Part shown: one piece after another, positions 8,223-17,237 of the stretch | How positions within the stretch are numbered: position 1 is the stretch's first letter | Layout: every line of letters starts with the position of its first letter | Virus record (IMG/VR): IMGVR_UViG_3300044911_002329 | Location: 1-29,338 of that record | DNA: 29,338 nt | Direction: 5' to 3' (one strand) | Origin: a virus | Made by a program: the position numbers and the translations under genes | Notes under the pieces: model-generated | What the model was told of the DNA's origin: nothing | Databases searched by the model: none | The model's input: the letters and a program-made list of their open reading frames with translations, nothing else

Positions 8223-9250
8223 AATATACAAGCCAGCTATGGCATAAGCTGCTGGATAAGGTTGCACATTATCTGCCCATAAAGTTCGACTATACTGCGG
8301 CAGGGAGTCGGCCGCATCCTTGGCAGATTCAAGCACAGTATTACACCGATCCGATCGCAAACATCTCCTACTGGCGGGCGTCCTTATCGCCGGGCTTGGT
8401 TAACGGATTTCCGGCTAAAATTACGATGCAATACTCGGATGCTCCGCTGGCCGCGCAAGAGCGTATAAGGCTAGAAAACATAGAGGCCAAAAAGCCTGCA
8501 CCTAAAAAGACGGATCGAGTGCCCATCTATCTGGACGAGCAGGCGGCTGTAAAATTATCTTTCCGCAAAATAGGATCTGATGCCGACCCGTCATCCATCA
8601 CGGCAAACGCTGGCAGCGGAAACATCACCGGCGTATTTGAGAAAGTGCCAGACTTCTTTAAGAGGCTCGGCGTCTCCGACGCCAATACAAACCTATTGGC
8701 TGAGAAACCCGAAACTAAACGCCTGCTCCTCGCTTGCGATATAGTCCTTAATCAGCCTCGCGTTTCGCTAACCAACTCCATTTCTATCTCTGCCGCATCC
8801 ATCGATACCACGCTAGTCAGCATTAACCCTGGATTCCTATCGCCCACAGATCGCGAGGCGACCGTTACTGCGTTGCCTAAGTATGTCGTTCCAACTGAAA
8901 TCACTAACTTTGCCGATCTATTTTTTCAACGATTTGTAGACAGCTCGACAGATCGATTTCACTTAAGCACCGTCTATCTTTTGTCGCCTGTTCTTCCTTT
9001 GTTAGATCCGACAGACCTGTCTGGATGGCAGCCTTATATTCAATACAACTGCCATCACAATCTAGTTCACGCGACAAAGCAGATCGAGAAGCGTGACGAA
9101 TTTACCCCGTTGAGCCTAGTTCTTCCATTTGCGGGCGGAGTCGCCCAGCCGATCTTTGACTATATCTTGGCCGAAAACAACTTCTTTGCCCAAGCGGCTT
9201 TGGACTTCTATCAGCAACGCAACCTAGCAGGAAAGTTTTACGCCGTATGA
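8219..9250 (+). CDS. Hypothetical tail/baseplate protein
   Basis: A 343-residue protein starting at GTG in a GTGA overlap. It shows mixed alpha/beta character with many aromatic residues and no hydrophobic span long enough for a membrane. A linker rich in lysine and proline (residues 88-101) separates an N-terminal domain from a larger C-terminal one. The C-terminal part contains LFFQRFVDSSTDRFHLSTVY and ends in a helix (QAALDFYQQRNLAGKF). From its location in the distal tail block it is probably a baseplate hub component, but I do not recognise the family. Confidence 0.4.
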   Translation: MKYTSQLWHKLLDKVAHYLPIKFDYTAAGSRPHPWQIQAQYYTDPIANISYWRASLSPGLVNGFPAKITMQYSDAPLAAQERIRLENIEAKKPAPKKTDRVPIYLDEQAAVKLSFRKIGSDADPSSITANAGSGNITGVFEKVPDFFKRLGVSDANTNLLAEKPETKRLLLACDIVLNQPRVSLTNSISISAASIDTTLVSINPGFLSPTDREATVTALPKYVVPTEITNFADLFFQRFVDSSTDRFHLSTVYLLSPVLPLLDPTDLSGWQPYIQYNCHHNLVHATKQIEKRDEFTPLSLVLPFAGGVAQPIFDYILAENNFFAQAALDFYQQRNLAGKFYAV

Positions 9251-9441
9251 GCCTAGACAAGTCAGCCGAGCGTCGCAAAAAGATCATCGAGGAAAACCGC
9301 AGGCTTCGGAAGTTAGGGGTCGTCCAGCTTACTGAGCCTGGGCCGTGGTATCCCATAGCTGCCAGCGTGCAGTTCGATCCAACCTTCTTTAATGGCTTTA
9401 CGGAGCAGGAGACAGGGATTGACACGCTTCCCGCAAAGTAA
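9247..9441 (+). CDS. Small hypothetical tail-operon protein
   Basis: A 64-residue protein beginning in an ATGA overlap with the upstream gene and ending 2 nt before the large fibre gene. The first 30 residues form a charged helix (ERRKKIIEENRRLRKLG); the rest is a short loop region with GPWYPIAAS and FDPTFFNGF. It has no signal peptide or membrane span. The tight spacing on both sides argues that it is translated with the tail genes, perhaps as a chaperone or small adaptor for the fibre that follows. That role is a guess from position. Confidence 0.4.
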   Translation: MSLDKSAERRKKIIEENRRLRKLGVVQLTEPGPWYPIAASVQFDPTFFNGFTEQETGIDTLPAK

Positions 9442-9443
9442 CC

Positions 9444-11801
9444 ATGGCCACACTCCTTTACGGTAACATCTCCAACAAAACGGCCAGCTACACTATCGAG
9501 CCTGGTTCGATTACCCTGCCCACTGTCGTGCAGGGAGATACCTTCACGGTGGCAGTGCGGTTGACGGAAACGTCGAACAACACCACTACCGTCACCGCTC
9601 CTTCCGTCTACTCCGCCCGTCTTAGCTATGGCCCGGTGGATGTGGCGCCTACGGCCGGCACGTTTAAAGTGCTGGTCAATGCGGTTACATCTAGCGCCAT
9701 CACCCTAGGATCTACCGCTGCCAGCGTGGCCGCCATCCTGAACACCATCTCGGCCGCTACTGGCTGGACTGTTAGTGAGGATCAAGGATCCTACATCGTC
9801 GGCAGGACGGCCAACTGGACGACGACTAGCGGCATCACCATCGTCGATAATAACCTCACGCCAGACAGCTTTGTCCGGGTTACTAGCTACTCCGCCAACA
9901 ACATATTCTACCAAGAGCTGCGGCCGATGCAATCACCGTTGGCTTATACCAGTGCATTCGGGCTGATCGTTCCGCCAGCGCCTACTATCACCCGCGTAGT
10001 TACGGGCTACAGTGATCCGACTACGGGCGTGTTCGTCAATGAAGTGCAACGGCTCTACATCCCGCCAGCGTTTGATACCACCTATCAAATCTATCGTGGG
10101 ACAGCCCGCACCGCCTTGCTGAGTAAGGACGATGGATCCACCGAGATTGAAGCCGCGCTGATGCAAGGCTGCGTTACTGTTGGAGCAGGGGAGATATTCC
10201 TTGTTACAAACCCGCAAAACTACACCGCCGACATTGAGTTCGCTGGGGCGATGAGCGGGTCTACCCATAGCCTGCTCACAGTAGCCGTGCCCATTTCGCC
10301 ACAAGGCGACATCACATTTGATCTAGATCTCAACACCCAAGGGATGCTGGCCGCTTTGCGTGGAGATTTTGAAGTCACGCACCCGCTGACTTGCGAAGTA
10401 GGAATTAACTACGGCACGGCAACCACACCCAATGTCCAGTACGTCACCGTGTTCCAGCAGAATCTTACCGTGCAGGCCGACGGTGCTTGGACAGGACTAG
10501 CGGCCGCCCAGCGGATCAACTGGCTAAACCCACCGCAGCCGGTCAACTATATACCTTTCACAACAGACCAAGTGATCACTGGCATACAGAGCTTCACCGC
10601 AGTAATTACAGGCAGCGGGCCGTGGACTATCGCCCATAATCTCGGGACGGAGGCGATCCACGTCACAGTGCGTGAGAATTATTCTGGCGGAAGCTTTTTG
10701 GCTAACACAATTAATTACGGGATACAGACATCAACAAGCCAGAGCATTATTGTAGAAAACGCTGGCGGCTCTACGCCAACACAAGGCTGGGCCGTTATGA
10801 TCTCCTCGGCTGGCCCGACAAGTGCCTTTCAAGCGCACACCCACACGATTGCCCAAGTGGTAGATTTGCAAGATACGCTGAGCGCAATCGGCACACGACT
10901 AAACACCCTAGAGAATGTGTTGCCCAATGGCGTGGGAATTATTAACCAGTCTGGCGTAAATACCACTCCGCTTACTATGACGATCCCAGCACGCTCAGAG
11001 GTTTTGTTCACGCAAGATATAGAAGGCGCTTGGGGCGATAGCGGCATCGATCAGACAAAGCTACCCATCCGTGGCCCTAGCTTACTGCGATCATTCTCTG
11101 GCCTAGCGAATAACTCTAACATTACGACAGCACCTACGGCCGCTGGCGCCTACATCTATTCTGGCGGGATTGAGCTGGCGCCTATGGGCTACATCCCCAG
11201 CGACACAGTGCCACCAGGCGGGATCGTTGTTTACGACGAAGGCCGCATTTACCAAGGCCGCCAAGATGGAACTAACAAAACCTACTACCCCGTGCCTTAC
11301 GAGGTGGAGCTTTTCCGCGTACCCGTTAACGCCAACCAATTCCGAGTCGGCCGCACCCTAGAAATTAAGTTTGGGCTAGTTCTACAGATGCTGGCTAAGA
11401 CAGACGCCCAGTGGCGTGTGGTCATCGATGCGGCCAATTTAAGTGAGGTGACTAGCCCAGCTGTCCAGGGGATGAACATCTCCAGCGCTGACTATAACCA
11501 GAACAAATTGATGGATCACCGCATCATGCTCACCCAAGCGTTAGTTCCTCACATCTTGGGAGTGCGCCTAGTACGTTCTTTGAGCGGTGAGAATATAGTT
11601 ATTACAGCAGATAAGAATATCTACGGCACCTACGAAAGCACGATCGGAGCGCCCGCTGGTGCCAGCTTTATTTTGCGTGCCCGGCTGATAAACTTTGATA
11701 TTGCGAATACTGCCGACGATGTACGCGGCTGGGTGGGCTACGCCTTAAAAGGGGTAGAGAATGACACGATCGGCGGTGAAGTGAAGGTGACAATCTCATG
11801 A
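9444..11801 (+). CDS. Large tail fibre / adhesin with BppU-like N-terminus
   Basis: A 785-residue virion protein. The N-terminal ~190 residues look like the BppU-type fold seen in fibre and baseplate proteins (SITLPTVVQGDTFTVAVRL, then ARLSYGPVDV, then AGTFKVLVNA), followed by several beta-rich domains. Near residues 380-450 there is a fibre-tip style segment with HTHTIAQVVDL and a short coiled-coil (LSAIGTRLNTLEN), common where a fibre shaft trimerises. The C-terminal 250 residues are a separate beta-rich domain that may be exposed or receptor-binding. It probably forms the main tail fibre or upper baseplate. It overlaps the next gene by 4 nt. Confidence 0.6.
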   Translation: MATLLYGNISNKTASYTIEPGSITLPTVVQGDTFTVAVRLTETSNNTTTVTAPSVYSARLSYGPVDVAPTAGTFKVLVNAVTSSAITLGSTAASVAAILNTISAATGWTVSEDQGSYIVGRTANWTTTSGITIVDNNLTPDSFVRVTSYSANNIFYQELRPMQSPLAYTSAFGLIVPPAPTITRVVTGYSDPTTGVFVNEVQRLYIPPAFDTTYQIYRGTARTALLSKDDGSTEIEAALMQGCVTVGAGEIFLVTNPQNYTADIEFAGAMSGSTHSLLTVAVPISPQGDITFDLDLNTQGMLAALRGDFEVTHPLTCEVGINYGTATTPNVQYVTVFQQNLTVQADGAWTGLAAAQRINWLNPPQPVNYIPFTTDQVITGIQSFTAVITGSGPWTIAHNLGTEAIHVTVRENYSGGSFLANTINYGIQTSTSQSIIVENAGGSTPTQGWAVMISSAGPTSAFQAHTHTIAQVVDLQDTLSAIGTRLNTLENVLPNGVGIINQSGVNTTPLTMTIPARSEVLFTQDIEGAWGDSGIDQTKLPIRGPSLLRSFSGLANNSNITTAPTAAGAYIYSGGIELAPMGYIPSDTVPPGGIVVYDEGRIYQGRQDGTNKTYYPVPYEVELFRVPVNANQFRVGRTLEIKFGLVLQMLAKTDAQWRVVIDAANLSEVTSPAVQGMNISSADYNQNKLMDHRIMLTQALVPHILGVRLVRSLSGENIVITADKNIYGTYESTIGAPAGASFILRARLINFDIANTADDVRGWVGYALKGVENDTIGGEVKVTIS

Positions 11802-14095
11802 GCTTATATTTTAATACATTGGCAGGTACGGCCGGATCCGCTGGCAGTACGGACGCTACTGGCTCTGCCGCTAGGTTTAGCGGCCCCTACGACGTCTCAA
11901 CTGATTTGTCGGGTAATGTTTTTGTGGCGGATACTAATAACCACACTATCCGCAAGGTAACGAGTGCAGGCGTAGTGACCACCATCGCCGGCACCGCTGG
12001 CGCTAGTGGGAGCACAGACGCCACCGGCTCCGCCGCTAGATTTAAAAATCCCTATGGCATTTCAGTAGATGCTGCAGGCAATATCTTTGTGTCAGATACA
12101 AATAACTACACTATCCGCAAAGTAACTAGCGCTGGCGTAGTAACTACACTTGCAGGCTCGCCTGGCTCTACTGGTAGCACCGACGCTACTGGCTCTGCTG
12201 CTAGGTTTGGTACTCCTTATGGGTTGTCAGTTGATACTGCGGGGAATGTTTTTGTAGCGGATAGGGGTAACCACACCATCCGTAAAGTTACTAGCGCCGG
12301 AGTTGTTACCACGCTTGCTGGACAAGCTGGCTCTGCTGGCAGTACCGACGGTACTGGGTCTGCCGCTAGGTTTAATCAACCCAACGGAATTTCGGTTGAT
12401 ACTGCTGGGAATGTTTATGTTGGGGATATATACAACCACACCATCCGAAAAGTGACGAGCGCTGGCGTAGTTAGCACCTTAGCAGGCTTGGCTGGCTCTG
12501 CTGGCAGTACCGACGGAACTGGCTCAGCTGCTAGGCTTAATCATCCCCATGGCGTCTCAGTGGATACGGCAGGCAATGTTTTTGTATGTGATCTATATAA
12601 TCACACCATCCGCAAGGTGACGAGCGCTGGCGTGGTTACTACTGAAGCAGGGCTTGCTGGTAGCGCGGGCTCAAACAATGGTCTAGGCACTGCAGCTAGG
12701 TTTTATTATCCCCATGGCGTCGCAGTTGATGCGACAGGCAATGTTTTTGTGGCGGATACTTTTAACGCCACCATTCGCGTCTCCGTTACCTCCGCACCTG
12801 CAACGGTCACTCTTTCTAACTTATCTAAAACCTATACTGGATCTGCCCAAGCGCCCACCACAACCGTCTCTCCATCTGGCCTTGCCATCGAGCTAACTTA
12901 CACAGGCACCGCAGCCAGCTTGTCGGCACCCGTCACCGCAGGATCCTACGTAGTCACCGCCAGCATTGTGGATAATTTCTACTATGGCAGCGCCAGCGGC
13001 GTAATCACAATTTCTAAGGCATCACAAACAATCACTTTTGCGTCCGTGCCCAGCAAGTTCGTTGGATCTGGGCCTTTCACAGTTGCGCCTAGTTCTACAT
13101 CAAACCTCACCGTCGCCCTTTCCTCCAGCAACACTGCGGTCGCTACAGTGTCTGGCTTTTCTATTTCGCCCATCGGAGCTGGCACCACCACCATCTCAGC
13201 CACCCAAGCTGGCGACGTTAACTACCTCGCGGCCGCCACCGTCACTCAAGTTCTTACCGCGACCACTGCCCCAATCGCACAGACCATTGCCTTTGCCGCC
13301 CTTTCTCCTCGTCGGGTTGCGTCATTAAAAGACGTCTACTCGGCCGCTTCTGTTATCGCCTCTAGCACTAGCCTTTCTTTTGCAGACGCGACTAGCGTGG
13401 CCCAGGCAAACGCTCGTTCTAACGGATCTTTTGCTTTGGTGGCTACCGCATCTTCTGGATTGCCCGTCACTTTCACATCTACCGTTACTGGCGTTGCCTC
13501 TATCGTGGGTAATATCTGCACACCGGTAACGCCGGGGGTGACCAACATTGTGGCCGCGCAGGCTGGCAACAATGCTTACACTGCCGCTACTAGCGTAACG
13601 CAATCCCTCGTCATCGTGGAAAAGCAGTTTGCTTGGCTAGATCTGCGGTGGGAGCTGACCGATCTACAGATCGACGCCCGTACCCGTGTCGTCACAAGCG
13701 CGAAAGGTAATGGCGCCGTTCTTACCATTCGCCAGGGTGACGCTCACGACATCGCCGTTTTCTTTACCGATCCAGCCGGAGCCGCGATCCTCATGGCTCC
13801 TTCCGCCCTAAAACTTTGTATTCGCGAAAAAACAAATCGGCGTCCCGTTATTCTGGAAACCACCGCCTTTACCCCAGCAGACTTTGGCGGGTTTGATCCG
13901 TACTATCAAATCAGCTTCACCGCGGACAACGATTCACTCCAACGCTTTGTCGCGTTTAATGGCGTAGCCGACAACTCTGACGCTATCCCAGCCATAGGCG
14001 AAGTCGAATGGACTTACGGCGGCAAGGTCTACAGCTCCAAACCATTCACCGTGAATATCGTTCCAGAAATCGAACGGGAAATATCGGACGTCTAA
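11798..14095 (+). CDS. NHL-repeat / MBG-domain virion adhesin
   Basis: This 765-residue protein begins with six tandem NHL-type repeats of 55 residues (about 8-337), each with the core GNVFVADTNNHTIRKV, predicted to close into a six-bladed propeller. An MBG-like Ig domain follows (about 334-406, SKTYTGSAQAPTT) and further Ig/Big-like strands to about 620. The last ~125 residues (QGDAHDIAVFF, KPFTVNIVPEI) resemble the BppU-like fold of the neighbouring genes and may anchor it to the tail. There is no signal peptide, as expected for a virion protein. NHL propellers usually bind ligands or other proteins, so this could contact a host surface component. It overlaps both neighbours. Confidence 0.65.
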   Translation: MSLYFNTLAGTAGSAGSTDATGSAARFSGPYDVSTDLSGNVFVADTNNHTIRKVTSAGVVTTIAGTAGASGSTDATGSAARFKNPYGISVDAAGNIFVSDTNNYTIRKVTSAGVVTTLAGSPGSTGSTDATGSAARFGTPYGLSVDTAGNVFVADRGNHTIRKVTSAGVVTTLAGQAGSAGSTDGTGSAARFNQPNGISVDTAGNVYVGDIYNHTIRKVTSAGVVSTLAGLAGSAGSTDGTGSAARLNHPHGVSVDTAGNVFVCDLYNHTIRKVTSAGVVTTEAGLAGSAGSNNGLGTAARFYYPHGVAVDATGNVFVADTFNATIRVSVTSAPATVTLSNLSKTYTGSAQAPTTTVSPSGLAIELTYTGTAASLSAPVTAGSYVVTASIVDNFYYGSASGVITISKASQTITFASVPSKFVGSGPFTVAPSSTSNLTVALSSSNTAVATVSGFSISPIGAGTTTISATQAGDVNYLAAATVTQVLTATTAPIAQTIAFAALSPRRVASLKDVYSAASVIASSTSLSFADATSVAQANARSNGSFALVATASSGLPVTFTSTVTGVASIVGNICTPVTPGVTNIVAAQAGNNAYTAATSVTQSLVIVEKQFAWLDLRWELTDLQIDARTRVVTSAKGNGAVLTIRQGDAHDIAVFFTDPAGAAILMAPSALKLCIREKTNRRPVILETTAFTPADFGGFDPYYQISFTADNDSLQRFVAFNGVADNSDAIPAIGEVEWTYGGKVYSSKPFTVNIVPEIEREISDV
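11819..12808 (+). repeat. Six tandem 165-nt repeats encoding NHL units
   Basis: Units begin at about 11819, 11984, 12149, 12314, 12479 and 12644, exactly 165 nt apart, and keep the reading frame. DNA similarity between units is high in the segment encoding NHTIRKVTSAGVVTT and in the GSTD.TGSAARF segment. The last unit diverges after its TIR codons, where the propeller ends. Such repeats can gain or lose whole units by recombination without frameshift. Confidence 0.9.
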
Positions 14096-14430
14096 TGGCC
14101 GCCTCCTACGACATCACGATCGAGCAGGGGACGGACTGGACGCGGGATCTATTCCTAGCCACAGCCACCCAAGGCGCGATTGATCTAACGGGCCGGACGT
14201 TCTCCGCCCAGATCCGTCAAATGCCAGGGGGCACGGTAGTTACACAGATTGCCACCAGCGTAGTGTCGGCGGCCGGCGGGCAAGTGCGCCTTACCGTAAC
14301 CTCGGCCGCCAGCTTGCTCGTTCCTACCAGCGGGGCGAAGTATGACCTAGTCCAAGTCACTAGCGCTGGCATCGCCACCCGGTTACTGGAAGGCGTGGTG
14401 ACACTATCTCCAAGGATTACAATACCATGA
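14095..14430 (+). CDS. BppU-like baseplate/fibre adaptor
   Basis: I chose the ATG at 14095 because it forms a TAATG junction with the previous stop; a longer frame upstream only overlaps that gene. The 111 residues have the BppU-like N-terminal fold: an opening strand with QGTDW, a hydrophobic strand, DLTGRTFSAQIRQMPGG, a helix-poor middle, then YDLVQVTSAG and a closing strand LLEGVVTLSPRITIP. Proteins of this type anchor or cap fibres in the baseplate of siphoviruses. It starts the fibre-associated set that continues with the TVTV-rich protein. Confidence 0.6.
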   Translation: MAASYDITIEQGTDWTRDLFLATATQGAIDLTGRTFSAQIRQMPGGTVVTQIATSVVSAAGGQVRLTVTSAASLLVPTSGAKYDLVQVTSAGIATRLLEGVVTLSPRITIP

Positions 14431-15653
14431 GCGACATTTATCTTCAGATCACCGAAACGCCTACTGTCGTTACACTATCCGCCCCCGTTATTTCTGGGGC
14501 ACTTTCATCGACCGTTACCGTGGCCAATACCGTCACCGTAGCACTGGACGCTAACAGCCTGAGTGCGTTAGAGAACGTGACCGTGACCGTGGGGGCGGCA
14601 ATTACCGGGACAGTGACCGTCAGTAACTTTCCGGCATCGCAAGCGGTAACCTTTTCTTCCGTAAGTATTTCAAACCTTCCCGCCACGCAAGCCGTTACCT
14701 TCGGCCAAGCGATTGTCTCTGCTTCAAATATAACTGGCCTGAATAATTCAGTTGGCACAGATGGAGGCACGCCAACTTCAACAAACTTTATTAAAATTGG
14801 AGGCCACCAAGACGGCTCTAATCAAGTAGAACATATCGTTCATGTCTCGGCTGGCGGGTCGATGAAGGTGGATGCAAGCGATTCAACTGTTACTTTTGGG
14901 ACGATTACAGGCACAGTCACAGTCGGGAACAGCCTCACCATCTCTTCTCTTCCTGTAATTAGCGGGACGGTAACCGTTGGAGGATTTTCTGGTGTTAGCG
15001 TTGGCTCGGGTGCTTTGCTTGCTGGCGGCTTAAGATTCGGAAATGTAGCGGCGTTAAGTTTAGATGGTGGAACTGGATATTTACAAGTAAAGGTAGAATC
15101 AGCTCCCTCAATCTCTGGAACAGTTACCCTCGGAGCTGGCACAAACCAAATCGGCTCTGTCACCGCATCGATCAGCGGGACTGTTCCCATCAGCATCTCC
15201 TCCGTCACAGTTGGCAATTCGGTGACCATCGGATCATTCGCCACTAGCGTCACGGCAAGGCTGATTAACCCCGCTGGTACTGCGGTTACCTATGCGGAAG
15301 TGGGTACGGCTGGGAATCCTTCGATCGATGTGCTTTCCGTGCAGGGAGTGACGAGTGGTACGCCAATCAATGTTTATCCTCAGCAGGGCACGACAGTATC
15401 TAACACAAACTTTACCAGCACCACGGCCTCCACCACGCTCGTCTCGGCGGTGGCGGTGAGGGAATCGCTGACCGTGTTTAACGAAGGGGCTGGCAATCTA
15501 CACATCTCGCCCGGTGCGACCTGCACTACGATTTCCTACCAAGTTCGCCTATCGGCGGGAGATTATTGGGAATGCCCGCAGGGGCAGTTATCGCTACTTC
15601 ACTCGGCCGTGTTTGCCACGGCGGGCACGGCACGCGTTTGCCAAGTAAGTTAG
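14427..15653 (+). CDS. TVTV-rich repetitive tail fibre
   Basis: A 408-residue protein starting in an ATGA overlap. Much of it is made of short beta-strand repeats of the form TVTVSNFPASQAVTF and GTVTVGN, typical of a fibrous beta-helical shaft. Residues about 100-150 (NSVGTDGGTPTST, HQDGSNQVEHIVHV) interrupt the pattern. The last ~75 residues form a compact C-terminal domain (SLTVFNEGAGNLHIS, QVRLSAGDYWECP) of a kind often found at the end of phage fibre and decoration proteins. There is no signal peptide. The call as a virion fibre is reasonably supported by composition and position; its target is unknown. Confidence 0.6.
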   Translation: MSDIYLQITETPTVVTLSAPVISGALSSTVTVANTVTVALDANSLSALENVTVTVGAAITGTVTVSNFPASQAVTFSSVSISNLPATQAVTFGQAIVSASNITGLNNSVGTDGGTPTSTNFIKIGGHQDGSNQVEHIVHVSAGGSMKVDASDSTVTFGTITGTVTVGNSLTISSLPVISGTVTVGGFSGVSVGSGALLAGGLRFGNVAALSLDGGTGYLQVKVESAPSISGTVTLGAGTNQIGSVTASISGTVPISISSVTVGNSVTIGSFATSVTARLINPAGTAVTYAEVGTAGNPSIDVLSVQGVTSGTPINVYPQQGTTVSNTNFTSTTASTTLVSAVAVRESLTVFNEGAGNLHISPGATCTTISYQVRLSAGDYWECPQGQLSLLHSAVFATAGTARVCQVS

Positions 15654-15662
15654 GAATAGGCG

Positions 15663-16145
15663 ATGCCTTTGTTTATCCCATCAAGGCGTTTCTTCACCTT
15701 GTTTGATGAGACGCAAACGCAAGCGGCATCTACTGCATTTGTTAATTCTGCAACGCAAATTACGCTTCCAATCGGAACATATATATATGAGGGACTAACT
15801 GGTGGCTCAACCGTATCTTCAACTGGCGGGGTAAGCGTTGACTCAACAATGGCTAGTGGGTTTGCTGTTAATGCAAACCATACACTTTATCAAGGAAGTA
15901 GTTATTTTTCTAACACTTTTAATAATTCATTTACCAGAATAGATACCAATAGTCAGCTTTTTGTATCTCTCAATTTAGATGCTAGTGCGTCCACAAAGTT
16001 TATATATGGAAGATTAGCAGGCGTACTTAAGGTAACATCAGACACAACCTTTGGATTTAAGATTGCTCAAAGAACTGCAACAGATGCAAGCAATCCGGCC
16101 ACTCTAATGAATCGTAGTTACATTAACTTTTCTAAAATAGCGTAG
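15663..16145 (+). CDS. Tail fibre / receptor-binding candidate (AT-rich)
   Basis: A 160-residue protein preceded by an AGGAATAGG ribosome site. It is rich in serine, threonine and asparagine and mainly beta (ITLPIGTYIYEGL, QLFVSLNLDASAS, FIYGRLAGVLKVT), with no cysteine and no membrane segment. It looks like a small jelly-roll or C1q-like fibre head domain. The DNA is visibly richer in A and T than upstream tail genes, which hints at separate acquisition. A host-recognition role is inferred from composition and from its place at the end of the fibre block. Confidence 0.5.
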   Translation: MPLFIPSRRFFTLFDETQTQAASTAFVNSATQITLPIGTYIYEGLTGGSTVSSTGGVSVDSTMASGFAVNANHTLYQGSSYFSNTFNNSFTRIDTNSQLFVSLNLDASASTKFIYGRLAGVLKVTSDTTFGFKIAQRTATDASNPATLMNRSYINFSKIA

Positions 16146-16156
16146 CTCCCCATCCA

Positions 16157-16939
16157 ATGAGCATCCTCATCAAACCCGCCTACGATGCTGATGCCTCTAC
16201 ATACTTCACCACCGCTGGCGTCACTAACACGGCTGGGCGACAACAGATCAGCCGATTTGTTACTGGCGTAAAAGACCTCGGCCTTTGGAGCAGTATGGTG
16301 TGCTGGCCTTTGCGTTCATCGCAGAACGCCGGAACGGGGACAACTGCCTATAGCTTGGGCGGGTTGGGGACTTATAATGGGACGCTAGCTAATGGGCCGA
16401 CTTGGGGAACGGATGGAGTGGTGTTTGATGGCGTGAATGACTGCATAACTACTGCGTATGTTATCCCCAATGGGGCGGCAAGTTTCGGTTTTGTTTCAAA
16501 AATTGCAATAACACCAACAGATAATTATATTGTATATTCAATAGATAATCTCACAAACAGAAAAATGGATTTATACTATGCTAGTGCGGCGGGAGGCAGA
16601 GTCAGATTCGAGGCAAATTTAAGTGGCACAGTCGCCACCAGATTAGATTTAAATGGAACAAACACATTAAACTTTGCTTTTAGTCAGACTTCACACGATG
16701 GAACAAATTTCTATGGTCAAGGAAATAACGAAACGATTCAATCTGTTGCTGGTTCTGGAACAATGCAGGGAACAGGTGCATCCCTCGTATTTGGAAGAAG
16801 AAGTATAGATGCGGCTCCGCTAAATTTTCCAGGCACAATAGCTTTTACTTATTATATATCTTCTAGCGTGAATGCCAACTTTACAAATTTATATACCCTC
16901 TACAAAACTACCCTCGGCCAAGGGCTAGGATTGCCGTAA
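16157..16939 (+). CDS. LamG-like carbohydrate-binding fibre protein
   Basis: The 260-residue protein has an N-terminal linker (about 1-70), then a concanavalin A/LamG-like beta-sandwich: a DGVVFDGVNDCI entry motif near residue 95, FGFVSKIAITPTDNYIVYSI strands, and a late GTIAFTYYIS segment. LamG-type domains in fibres bind surface glycans. The first half has the usual base composition, while the second half (roughly 16480-16900) is strongly AT-rich, so the sandwich domain may have been swapped into a resident gene. It ends in a TAATG overlap with a small lipoprotein gene that begins the lysis block. Confidence 0.6.
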   Translation: MSILIKPAYDADASTYFTTAGVTNTAGRQQISRFVTGVKDLGLWSSMVCWPLRSSQNAGTGTTAYSLGGLGTYNGTLANGPTWGTDGVVFDGVNDCITTAYVIPNGAASFGFVSKIAITPTDNYIVYSIDNLTNRKMDLYYASAAGGRVRFEANLSGTVATRLDLNGTNTLNFAFSQTSHDGTNFYGQGNNETIQSVAGSGTMQGTGASLVFGRRSIDAAPLNFPGTIAFTYYISSSVNANFTNLYTLYKTTLGQGLGLP

Positions 16940-17067
16940 TGCCTCTGTTTTTTATCGCACTCATGCTCTGCTCCTGCTCGCCAAGGCCAGTAGATCATAA
17001 CAACGCCCTGCCACGGTACAGCGATATGTCTGCCGCCGAGGATGCGGGTAAGGCGCCTAGCAAATGA
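16939..17067 (+). CDS. Small lipoprotein, possible spanin-like
   Basis: A 42-residue protein that starts in a TAATG overlap. It has a hydrophobic signal (LFFIALML) and a lipobox-like LCSC at residues 10-13, so lipidation at C13 is likely. The mature part is short and polar, with prolines (SPRPVDHNNALPRYS). It opens the lysis cassette and shares the LCSC box with the lipoprotein at 17814. It could be an outer-membrane spanin subunit or a superinfection-exclusion lipoprotein. The gene is too short for any family match by eye. Confidence 0.5.
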   Translation: MPLFFIALMLCSCSPRPVDHNNALPRYSDMSAAEDAGKAPSK

Positions 17068-17237
17068 GCAAAGACGAACAAGCCTGCAAAGCCCTGCAAT
17101 ATCTATTAGACGAGGGCTTCATCTCCCTAGGCTATATCGACGGCAAGCCAGCGGTCTATCTTACTACGAGCCTGTTAGAAGCAAGAAAGGCCATCACAAA
17201 GCTAGTATCTAACGACTCAGCAGATTGGTGGAAGTGA
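17064..17237 (+). CDS. Small hypothetical protein
   Basis: A 57-residue acidic protein in an ATGA overlap with the lipoprotein gene. It has an amphipathic N-terminal helix (EQACKALQYLLDEGF), a beta hairpin (ISLGYIDGKPAVYLT), and a second helix (LLEARKAITKLVSN) ending in ADWWK. This resembles a small winged-helix or dimerisation fold. It has no signal or membrane span. It links the first lipoprotein to the XhlA-like gene by overlaps on both sides and might regulate lysis, but nothing in the sequence proves that. Confidence 0.4.
   Translation: MSKDEQACKALQYLLDEGFISLGYIDGKPAVYLTTSLLEARKAITKLVSNDSADWWK

Noticed and set aside
11819-12808. Non-coding satellite or mobile element
   Set aside because: The 165-nt units are in frame and encode NHL repeats within one long gene.
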